Assembly (NCBI RefSeq): GCF_026151205.1
Contig: NC_087081.1
Span: 5,265,246-5,329,245 of the forward strand
Length of the DNA: 64,000 nucleotides
From: Bolinopsis microptera
Taxonomy: Eukaryota; Ctenophora; Tentaculata; Lobata; Bolinopsidae
Reading direction: 5' to 3'
How positions within the stretch are numbered: the stretch's first letter is position 1; each line of letters begins with the position of its first letter. The notes beneath the pieces were generated by a model, which saw nothing but the letters and a program-made list of their open reading frames with translations, did no database searches and was not told the DNA's origin. The position numbers were made by a program, and so were the translations under genes. Below are positions 14,001-26,000 of the stretch, piece by piece.

Positions 14001-17000
14001 TAAACTTTCACAATATAACATGCGGACGTGGCCGAGTGGTTAAGGCGATTGACTAGAAATCAATTGGGCTCTGCCCGCGTAGGTTCGAATCCTACCGTTC
14101 GCGATGTAATGTTTTAGCATGGATCGTTTTTCTTTAAGGGGGCCGGGGGGGGGGGGGGGGGTCTTCATCAAAATTCTCTCGAAATCGAGTTTATAGTTGT
14201 TTCTGATAGAGGGGAGTGATATCTATCAGCTGCTTTTGGTCCCATGGAAAAATATTGTTCCTAGCCGAAATTATCGCCGGCCAAAGGTCAGCGCTTATGT
14301 GTAATTGTATTGCGCGAGCAATTTTCAATCGCGCGTTCTGAAAATCGAGTCTAAAAATCTATCTTCTCCTACATTTTTTGAGCAATCACCCTCAAACTTT
14401 CAGGATATGTTCTTATGATCAGTTAGAAGAGAACTCTAGAGCCAGAATTTGGAGATAAGCCTTTAAAGATTTTTAATTCGATTTTGAAAATCTTGGACCT
14501 CTAAAAATCAAGGTCCAAGATTTTCAAAATCGAATTAAAAATCTTTAAAGGCCTATCTCAAAATTCTGGCTCTAGAGTTCTCTTCTAACTGATCCTAAGA
14601 ACATATCCTGAAAGTTTAAGGGTGATTGCTCAAAAAATGTAGGAGAAGATAGATTTTTAGACTCGATTTTCAGAACGCGCGATTGAAAATCGCTCACGCA
14701 ATACAATTACTCATAAGCGCTGACCTTTGGCCGGCGATAATTTCGGCTAGGAACAATATTTTTCCATGGGACCAAAAGCAGCTGATAGATATCACTCCCC
14801 TCTATCAGAAACAAATATAAACTCGATTTCGAGAGAATTTTGATGAAGACCCCCCCGGCCCCCTTAAAACAAGTATACAATATACATTGTACATTGTACA
14901 TTGTACATTGTATATTAATGATTATTTAATACGTTCCAGATAATCTCAGCCCCTTTTAACAGTTTTTATTATAACCGCTAGCATTTTACAATCACTTATC
15001 ACAGCGTAATTAGAATGGACAAATTTGATTTTAAACACGGCATAATTAAAACCAGTCAAACTTCGTCGTAAATGAGGGCAAATAATAACCTAAAACCAAG
15101 CTCCAAAACGCGCATTGCATTGCTACATATTTGTATTGCTTTACGATGATGCAGTTGATTTAACTAGAATCACGCTATTACTCTAACACACATACCTCTC
15201 TTGTCACGTCAACAATAACAAATCTAAACCCTAGATTTCAGAACTGCTTTACTGCCCATTAATTAGATATCGGAAATGAAGAAGAATTTACGCCTCACGT
15301 ACTTTCACCCCCAGGTATTTGAAGAATCAGACGGTAAGTTAATGAACGTGGAGATGGCAGTAAACCGTGGCTCTTCTCTGAGATGTGATCACTGTCGTAT
15401 CTACAATGCTACTGTGGGTTGTTGTGATAAGGCGTGTCCTAGATCCTTCCATTTCAACTGTGGCATGTAAGACATTGATTTCAATATAATATTTTACATT
15501 ATATTTTAACATACTTTACATATTTGTTGATATTTTTCATTAATATCATGTTTGAAATACATAGTAAGTATCGTTTTTGTGATCCCAAATTGGAAATGTA
15601 GCATTCTGTTATTCTGTACTTTCAGAAAATCAGGAGCAGTTTTCCTGTCTGACAAGCGATTGTTCTGTAAGCTCCACAAAGAGAAACACCGTAAACCACA
15701 TTGGGACCACATGGTCCAACACGACTTTACTATAAGCCGGAGAATCTACATAGATCCCTCTAAAATTGGGAACACTAAAAGTGAGCTTTAAATATTCATA
15801 TAACCGGCACATCATAATATCGTGATAAGTACAGTTTACAATAAACTGTGCATTACAATTAGTTGCAGTTTAGCACCTTTACAGTAATGGTAGACGTGTA
15901 GACGAAGAATTTTGAAAATATTTGAAAATATTTGAAAATATATAGTTACAACAATTTTCTGAATCAAAACATTTCAGTAAAAAGCTTTCCTTGCAATTCA
16001 TTTTCAAACATTCATTCAGTGAGTTTTACGACAATAAATTAACCCGTGGTTTTCAATTAAAACAACATGCTCATTTTCAGGGAACACGCGTCCTATGAAC
16101 AGTTCATCCCTTATCTCATATGTTGGGGCATCTCGCATAACCAGATTAGGTTTGTTATTTAATTAACTTTAAACCGGCTACATCTTCTAGATTGCCATAT
16201 TATGACTTTTGATGTTGCCAAGTTATCGACCAGGGGAACTGTTTAGAATAGAATTTAGAGACCGACGAACCGTTGTGCTGACGTAATAATCTCAGGGGAC
16301 ATTATAAACATTATGAGCATATTTTACCAAAACCCATAATCATGGGTAGAGTGGACCGCTGCCAGTGTCTCTCTTTCCCAAACAAAAGGAAATGATATTA
16401 AATTGATTGACCGTTCTCAAATGCAAAATGATACCGAGAATGAAATCGGTCGCTCGCTTTTCCCATTCATTCACGGCTTACGAATTGTATAAATAAGTTT
16501 CGATTGATTACATCAATCAGATGCTGTAAAAATATCTTTGGGTTGCGTTCGGGTAGATACCTAGTATTAGTAGTATTTCGGGGTAAGGGACAAGGGTGGT
16601 AGTTATTACTTATTGAACAAGCTGAAGTTTATTGAATCTTCATTGCCGAGTACAGCTGCCTTTGGGTAGTTCTTCTTAATCTATCACAATTGTAAATGAA
16701 TGGGAAAAGCGAGCGACCGATTTCATTCTCGGTATCATTTTGCATTTGAGAACGGTCAATCAATTTAATATCATTTCCTTTTGTTTGGGAAAGAGAGACA
16801 CTGGCAGCGGTCCACTCTACCCATGATTATGGGTTTTGGTAAAATATCATCTCTTTTTGATTATAATGTCAGGGTACTTTATAAAGTCGAAATATAAACT
16901 GATATCTTCATTAATAAGGAGGAAGTTTCAACGATTTCGAAATTTTTCCTTTAAAAACATTTCCTTGTGTTTAGGTAAGCATATCGGTACATCACTGACT

Positions 17001-20000
17001 GAATATGCCACTTAATACTCATTCAAGTTGGCATTAAATTCATATATAATGACATTAAACTGTCGTGGCAAAGCAGAATTTGTTGGAAATCACGAATGAG
17101 CAAAATTCTCACCTTTCGCTTGTACAAACTTTGAGCGGATGTTGCGTGCGCATCCAATATTGAATCGCCGTAAATTTTTGCATGTAATTGTTTTATATAT
17201 AGTTTGATAAGCATGCAAAGTTTCAAAGTATTTCAAGAAGAACTGTAATCACAACGGCACTCTAAAGTTGACAGAAAATGACGAAAACAGCAATTTTCAG
17301 CGATTTTAGCAATTTTCTATCAATTTGGGCGTGTCTCCACGTGTGCAACTTTTTGATTTTCAACTTTAAAACTAGCCTAATGCACAATTTATACCTATAG
17401 GAAGCAGAACTGAGCTCCACAACCCAAGGCATGGCCCAACACCAGAGAATACTAAATCGCAAAATTGACGTTTTTATAAAATAATTCTTCAAAAAAGCAC
17501 AAACTTCGATGACGAATATCTTTATGAAGGAGCAAGCTAGAAAAACTTTCCGGTAGATTTTCAGAATGCTTGAACAATTATCTAAGATAAAAATTTCCTC
17601 AGATTTTGAATAAAATTACTCCTTAATGGTTTAAAATTAATTTTAAAAGTTATTACTTTGTCAAAAATCAAGTTTTAAAAACGGTTAACTTGATGACGTC
17701 ATCAAGGGGTGTTTATGACGTCAAATAATTTTTTTATACAATGTAAACTAAAGTGTAAACAATTATTTGCAAGACCTGTGGTCGGAAATGGCTGTATCTT
17801 TTATACTTTTGAATCTATGGACACCTGAATATAGCCCACTGGCAAAGCGTCTATCCCTGAATATATATGTATGTATGTATTTGACCAAAACCCATAATCA
17901 TGGGTAGAGTGGACCGCTGCCAGTGTCTCTCTTTCCCAAACAAAAGGAAATGATATTAATTTGATTGACCGTTCTCAAATGCAAAATGATACCGAGAATG
18001 AAATCGGTCGCTCGCTTTTCCCATTCATTCACGGCTTACGAATTGTAATAAGTTTCGATTGATGAGGTACATCAATCAGATGCTGTAAAAATCTCTTTGG
18101 GTTGCGTTCGGGTCGATACCTAGTATTTCGGGGTAAGGGTGGTAGTTATTACTTATTGAATTAGCTGAAGTTTATTGAATCTTTATTGCCGAGTACAGCT
18201 GCCTTTGGGTAGTTCTTCTTAATCTATTACAATTGTAAATGAATGGGAAAAGCGAGCGACCGATTTCATTCTCGGTATCATTTTGCATTTGAGAACGGTC
18301 AATCAAATTAATATCATTTCCTTTTGTTTGGGAAAGAGAGACACTGGCAGCGGTCCACTCTACCCATGATTATGGGTTTTGGTCAAATATCATCTCTTTT
18401 TGATTATAATGTCAGGGTACTTTATAAAGTCGAAATATAAACTGATATCTTCATTAATAAGGAGGAAGTTTCAACAATTTCGAAATTTTTCCTTTAAAAA
18501 CATTTCCTTGTGTTTAGGTAAGTATATCGGTCGATCACTGACTGAATATGCCACTTAATACTCATTCAAGTTGGCATTAAATTCATTTATAATGACATTA
18601 AACTGTCGTGGCAAAGCAGAATTTGTTGGAAATCACGAATGAGCAAAATTCTCACCTTTCGCACGTGCAAACTTTGAGCGGACGTTGCGTGCGCATCCAA
18701 TATTGAATCGCCGTAAATTTTTGCATGTAATTGTTTTATATATAGCTTGATAAGCATGCAAAGTTTCAAAGTATTTCAAGAAGAGCTGTAATCACAACGG
18801 CACTCTAAAGTTTACAGAAAATGACGAAAACAGCAATTTTCAGTGATTTTAGCAATTTTCTATCAATTTGGGCGTGTCCCCACGTGTGCAACTTTTCGAT
18901 TTTTAACTTTAAAACTAGCCTAATGCACAATTTATACCTACAGGAAGCAGAACTGAGCTCCACAGCCCAAGGCATGGCCCAACACCAGAGAATACTAAAT
19001 CGCAAAATTGACGTTTTTATAAAATAATTCTTCAAAAAAGCACAAACTTCAATGACGAATATCTTTATGAAGGAGCAAGCTAGAAAAACTTTCCGGTAGA
19101 TTTTCAGAATGCTTGAACAAGCTATCTAAGGTGAAAATTTCCTCAGATTTTGAATACAATTACTTTTTAATGGTGTAAAATCATTTTTAAAAGTTATTAC
19201 TTTGTCAAAAATCAAGTTTAAAAAACGGTTAACTTGATGACGTCATCAAGGGGTGTTCATGACGTCAAATAATTTGTTTATACAATGTAAACTAAAGTGT
19301 AAACAATTATTTACAAGACCTGTGGTCGGAAATGGCTGTATCTTTTATACTTTTGAATCTATGGACAATTAAATACAGGCTACAACTGAGGGGGGGGGGG
19401 GGGGGGGGTCCAACCCGATGTCCGATATGAGGGTTGATGAGGCCAAAATCGGAATCGGAAAAATCGGAAAAATCGGAAAAATCGGAAAATTGAGAAATTT
19501 ACAGAATCGATCTCTAAATTCTAAAACCTCTCAGAAGTGATATAATTCAACCAGAACCCCTACATATAATGCTATATTGCTATGAGAAAACAAACCAATT
19601 GGACATTCCAATAGTATGTTTTATGTGTTTTTCCACTGCAGGGGCTAGTATGCTCACTACTAGTTGGAGTTGTCATGTACTCCCAGACCCGAGTGCTTTG
19701 GCCTCTTGACGTGAGATCGATTGTTTCTGCTCATTAATTTTATCCCTGTTACTTGTTATTATGTATTAGTACAACACTAGGTACCGGGTTATATTTTGTG
19801 GTCCGGTCTTTAAACATACCATAAAATCACTAGTACACTGCACCTTAAATGTATAGTCAAGTACATTTGTATCGTAACACATGCTTGGCTGGAGGATCAT
19901 GTTTTGTGTCCGTTCGGTACCCTGTATTTTCAAAACGGACAAAAAGTAGGGCGGACAAAAACGGACAAAAACAGACAAAACATTTAGATGTCCTCCTCCT

Positions 20001-23000
20001 CCTCCTCTTAAGTCTTCCTCCTCCTGAGTCCTTCTCCTCCTCAGTCCTCTTCAGTCCTCTTCCTGACTCCTCGTCCTCGTCCTCTTCCTTCTCCTCAGTC
20101 CTCCTCACCCTCCTCCTCTATCCCCTTCTCCTCCTCAGTCCTACTCCCAGTCCTCCTCCTTCTCCTTCTCCTTCTCAGTTCTCCTCCTCCTCATCCTCAT
20201 TTCTCCTCCTCATCCTCCTTCTCCTCCCCATCCGTCCTCCTCAGTCCTCCTCATAGTCGTCCTCCTCCTCCTGAGTCCTCCTCCTCATCCTCCTCCACCT
20301 CCTGAGTCCTCCTCCTGATCCTCATCCTCCTCCTCAGTCATCCTCCTCTTCCTCCTCAGTCCTCCCCCAGTCCTCCTTCTCCTTCTCCTCCTCCTCATCC
20401 TCCTCCTCCTTCTCCTCCTCATCAGTCCTCATCCTCTGTCCTCCTCATGATCGTCCTCGTCCTCATCCTCGTCCTTAGTCCTCGTCCTCCTTATCCTCCT
20501 CCTTAGTCCTCCCCCAGTCCTCCTCCTCATCCTCCTCCTTCTCCTCCTCCTGATCCTCATCCTCCTCCTCCTTCTCCTCTTTCTTCTCCTCCTAATCATT
20601 CCTCCTCCTCAGTCGTCCTCCTCCTCGTCCTTAGTCCTCGTCCTCGTCCTCCTCAGTATTCCTCCTCAGTCCTCATCAGTCCTCATCTTCATCATCCTCC
20701 TCAACAGTCCTCCTCCTCCTCAGTCTCCTCATCCTCCTCCTCAGTCCTCCTCCTCCTTCTCCTACTCCTAAGTCCTCCTCCTTCTTCTCCTCAGTCTTCC
20801 TCCTCAGTCCTCCGCATCCTTCTCCTTCTCATCAGTCCTCCTCCTCCTCAGCCTCCTCCTCCTCATTCTCCTCCTTAGTCCTCATCCTCCTCGTCAGTCC
20901 TCCTCGTCAGTCCTTCTCCTCCTCCTCAGTCCTTCTCCTCATCGTCAGTCCTCCTCCTCCTCAGTCCTCCTCAGTCCTCCTCAGTCCTCATCCTACTCCT
21001 AAGTCCTCCTCCTTCTCCTCCTCAGTCTTCCTCCTCAGTCCTCCTCCTCCTTCTTCTTCTCATCAGTCCTCCTCCTCCTCAGCCTCCTCCTCATCCTCCT
21101 CCTTAGTCCTCATCCTCCTCCTCCTCCTCAGTCCTCCTCCTCCTCCTTCTCCTCCTTTTCCTCCTTTTCCTCCTTCTCCTCCTCATCCTCAGTCCTCCTC
21201 CTGATCCTCATCATCCTCCTCAGTCCTACCCCAGTCCTCCTCCTCCTCAGTCCTCCCCAAGTCCTCCTCTTCCTCAGTCCTTCCCAAGTCCTCCTCTTCC
21301 TCAGTCCTCCCCCAGTCCTCCTTCTCCTTCTCCTCATCCTCAGTCCTCCTCTTCAGTCCTCCTCCTCCTTCGCTTTCGTCCTCCTCCTCAGTCCTCCTCG
21401 TCCTTAGTCCTCGCGTCCTCTTAGTCCTCCTCCTCCTCCCCGTCCTCAGTCCTCCTCCTCCTCCTCCTCCTCCTCCTCCTCCTCCTCCTGAGTCCTCCTC
21501 CTCTGGAGTCCTCCTCCTCCTCCTCATCAGTCCTCCTCCTCCTGATCCTCTTCAGTCCTCCTCCTAAGTCCTCCTCCTCATCCTCATCAGTCCTCCTCCT
21601 CCTTATCCTCCTAGTCCTCGTCCTTAGTCCTCGTCCTCATCCTCCTCAGTCTTCCTCAGTCTTCCTCCTCAGTCTCCTCCTCCTCATCCTTCTCCCCAAG
21701 TCCTCCTCTTCCTCAGTCCTCCCCCAGTCCTTCTTCTCCTCCTCCTCATCCTCTTCAGTCCTCTTTCTCATCTTCTTCCTCCTCAGTCCTCCTCCTCCTC
21801 AGTCCCCAGTCCTCCTCCTCCTTCTCCTCCTTCTCCTCCTTCTCCTCCTTTTCCTCCTTCTCCCCCTACTCCTAAGTCCTCCTCCTCCCCCAGTCCTCCT
21901 CCTCATCAGTCCTCCCCCAGATCTCCTTCTCCTCCTCCTCATCCTCCTCCTCCTCCTCCTCCTCCCCAGTCCTACCCAAGTCCTCCTCCTCCTCAGTCCT
22001 TCCCAAGTCCTCCTCTTCCTCAGTCCTCCCCGGCCCCAGTCCTCCTTCTCCTTCTCCTCATCCTCAGTCCTCCTCCTCAGTCCTCCTCCTCCTCCTTCTC
22101 CTTCTGATCAGTCCTCCTCCTCAGTCCTCCTCATCAGTCCTCCTCCTCCTCTTCAGTCTTCCTCCTGAGTCCTCCTCCTCGTCCTCCTCCACCTCCTGAG
22201 TCATCCTCCTCCTCCTCCTCTTTCTCCTCCTTATCCTCCTCCTCCTCAGTCCTCCTCATCCTCCTCCTCATTCTCCTCATTATCCTCCTCCTCCTCAGTC
22301 CTCCTCCTCATCCTCCTCCTCCTTCTCCTCTTCCTTCTCCTCCTAATCAGTCCTCCTCCTCAGTCGTCCTCCTCCTCTTCATTAGCCCTTGTCCTCATCC
22401 TCCTAGTCCTCGTCCTTAGTTCACGTCCTCATCCTCCTCAGTCTTCCTCCTCAGTCCTCTTCGTCCTCGTCAGTCTCCTCCTCCTCATCCTTCTCCCCAA
22501 GTTCTCCTCTTCCTCAGTCCTCCCCAGTCCTCCTCCTCATCCTCAGTCCTCCTCCTCAGTCCTCCTCGTCCTTAGTCCTCCCCCAGTCCTCCTTTTCCTC
22601 CTCCTCATCCTCAGTCCTCCTCCTCAGTCCTCGTTCTTCTCCTTTTTAACAGTCCTCCTCCTCAGTCTTCCTCCTCGTCCTCGCTCTCGTCCTCCTCCTT
22701 CTCCTTCTTCTCGTCTTCCTCCACAACAATCCTGCTCCTCTTCTTCAGTCCCCCCTCTCCTCTTCAGTCCTCCTCCTCCTCAGACCTCCTCGGTCCTCCT
22801 CTTTCTCCTCAGTCTTTCTCCTTCTCCTCCTCCTCCTCAGTTCTCATCCTCATCCCCCTCCTCCTTCTTCTCTTCCTTCTCCTCCTAATCAGTCCTCCTC
22901 CTAATCAGTCCTCCTCCTCAGTCGTCCTCCTCCTCGTCCTTAGTCCTCATCCTCATCGTCCTTAGTCCTCGTCCTCATCCTCCTAGTCCTCGTCCTTAGT

Positions 23001-26000
23001 CCTCGTCCTCATCCTCCTAGTCCTCGTCCTGGTCCTCCTCAGTCTTCCTCCTCTGTCCTCCTCAGTCCTCCTTCTCCTCAGTCCTCCTCCTCCTCCTCAT
23101 CAGTTAACACAATTTATTGTTACTAAAATGTTTTTAAACGCATTTGAGTCTGTAACATATTGACATGTTACTGTTACTGACTCAAAATGTGCTCGAGAAT
23201 ATTTTTGTTTAACAGAGTTTTACTCTCCAGTACTATGGAAAAGTTGTTACATGATAAATAAAGATTTTGATAAATAAAGTGATTTTCATCCCTTTTAATG
23301 TTATCAAAAATTGTGTAGACTATTCTTTGTATATAACTGAGGATTGGAAGTTTGAGAAAGGACCATGGTCATTAACCGTGCTACCCATTTCTGCAGATAG
23401 CCTGTTACAAATTGTGGAGACAATTTAAATCAAAAGTTACTAAAGCGTTCGCTATTTGTTACGATTGTTATTACCAACCGTACCTCTTTCAATTGTGGAC
23501 CGGGGTGGATGTTTCTGTCAAACAAGAGTTGATACGACAGTGTGTTGTTTTTTTCGGACGAAACGATTCTTGTTTGGAACAAGATACCATTTTGGGGTTC
23601 TGGGACCACCACCAATCGATTTCTTGTCATATTTAAGTACAGAAATAGCTACCTATATCGCCTAGAAACCTCAGAGGGAAGATTTAAATTTTCCCGATTT
23701 TTCCGATATGAGGGTTGATGAGGCCAAAATCGGGATCGGAATGATCGGAAATGATCGGGTTGGACCCCCCCCCCAACTGACTGGCAAAGCGTCTATCCCT
23801 GAATATATATATATATGTATATAGATATCACGACAATCTGTCGTAAAACAGGGGTTCTAGAAAACCCACTTCCCGATGTTCCTGAAACCTGAAACTTTTT
23901 TTGCAGTCGATTTGGTCAACGTCTAGACGCCCTGTAAAATTTCAGATCTCTAACTCGATTTTAACATGGTTTTTAAGGCACCTGAATATGGCGATTTTGG
24001 GTTTTTACCGAATTTCGTATAACAGTGCTGGCGAGTATTTTATGCAAATTTCTTAAAAATCTCAACATAACTATTTTTTATTCCTGTCATCTTTGACATC
24101 AAATTAGAATGTTTTGAACTAAAAATAAATCTGCTGAACGACTTCCGATGAGTCTTAATGCCTGAAAAACTCCTGCCGGAGGCGGCGGCCTTCGGCCGCC
24201 GCCTCCGGCCGGAGTGCACGCTTCGCGTGCACGAAAGAGGCTTGTAACGTGTACCAAAGGGGGTATAATAGTAAAGGGGGTATAATAGTAAAGGGGGTAC
24301 ATAGTATACCCACAATAAATGCACCGGTCGTGCTTGCCAGCACTGTGATATGTCCCGACAATCTGTCGTAAAACAGGGGTTCTAGAAAACCCATTTCCCG
24401 ATGCTCCTGAAACCTGAAACTTTTTTTGCAGTCGATTTGGTCAACGTCTAGACGCCCTGCAAAGTTTCAGATCTCTAACTCAATTTTAACATGGTTTTTA
24501 AGGCACCTGAATATGGCGATTTTGGGTTTTTTACCGAATTTCGTATAACAGTGCTGGCGAGTATTTTATGCAAATTTCTTAAAAATCTCAACATAACTAT
24601 TTTTTATTCCTGTCATCTTTGACATCAAATTAGAATGTTTTGAACTAAAAATAAATCTGCTGAACGACTTCCGATGAGTCTTAATGCCTGGAAAACTCCT
24701 GCCGGAGGCGGCGGCCTTCGGCCGCCGCCTCCGGCCGGAGTGCACGCTTCGCGTGCACAAAAGAGGCTTGTAACGTGTACCAAAGGGGGTATAATAGTAA
24801 AGGGGGTATAATAGTAAAAGGGGTATAATAGTGAAGGGGGTATAATAGTAAAGGGGGTATAATAGTAAATGGGGAACATAGTATACCCACAATAAATGCA
24901 ACGGTCGTGCTTGCCAGCACTGTGATCTAGCCGATTTTTAAAGCTAACGTAATAATCTCAGGGGACATTATAAACATTATGAGCATATATCTAGCCGATT
25001 TTTAAAGCTAACGTAATAATCTCAGGGGACACTATAAACATTATGAGCATATCTAGCCGATTTTTAAAGCTAACGTAATAATCTCAGGGGACATTATAAA
25101 CATTATGAGCATATCTAATAGACCGGTTCATTTTACCAAAAGTTGTTCAAATAATTAGAGACCCTATCTTATTAGTTGCTCTATAGGGTCAGGAACAACC
25201 AAAAAAATTTTTTGACTCTAGTGTTTCGGATAATGTCGTCATGGGCCACGCCCATTTTTATAGCGTTTCTTATACAGGTAAAATTATAGATATTATCTAA
25301 CCGATTTTTAAAGCTAACGTAATAATCTCAGGGGACATAATGAACATATCAGACGACCCTGACACATTAGTTCCTATCGGATACTCACTGGAGAGATTAT
25401 TCTGGAGCTTTAGAGACCCCTCCTATCGCTGCAGATACAGGTAGATATTATCTTGTAGGTAGATACAGGTAGATATTATCTTGTAGGTAGATACAGGTAG
25501 ATATTATCTTGTAGGTAGATACAGGTAGATGCAGGTAGATATTATCTTGTAGGTAGATGCAGGTAGATATTATCTTGTAGGTAGATGCAGGTAGATATTA
25601 TCTTGTAGGTAGATACAGGTAGATATTATCTTGTAGGTAGATACAGGTAGATATTATCTTGTAGGTAGATACATGTAGATATTATCTTGTAGGTAGATAC
25701 AGGTAGATATTATCTTGTAGGTAGATACAGGTAGATATTATCTTGTAGGTAGATACAGGTAGATATTATCTTGTAGGTAGATACAGGTAGATATTATCTT
25801 GTTGGTAGATACAGGTAGATATTATCTTGTAGGTAGATACAGGTAGATATTATATTGTAGGTAGATACAGGTAGATATTATCTTGTAGGTAGATACAGGT
25901 GGATATTATCTTGTAGGTAGATACATGTAGATATTATCTTGTAGGTAGATGCAGGTGGATATTATCTTGTAGGTAGATATTATCTTGTAGGTAGATACAG

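Noticed and set aside
19642-19710. Candidate FYRN exon with clean acceptor CTGCAG and donor GTGAGA (frame reads [11 protein letters not shown])
   Set aside because: Its phase fits neither neighbouring exon, it lies inside the 4.4-kb insertion, and the true FYRN exon was found at 25353-25440 with exact phases.
19849-21527. Ser/Pro- and Arg/Glu-rich ORFs on both strands
   Set aside because: Products of the CT-rich tract, not genes.
24040-24901. Tyr/Pro/Leu-rich minus-strand ORFs
   Set aside because: Translation of the GGGGGTATAATAGTAAA repeats and the GC hairpin.
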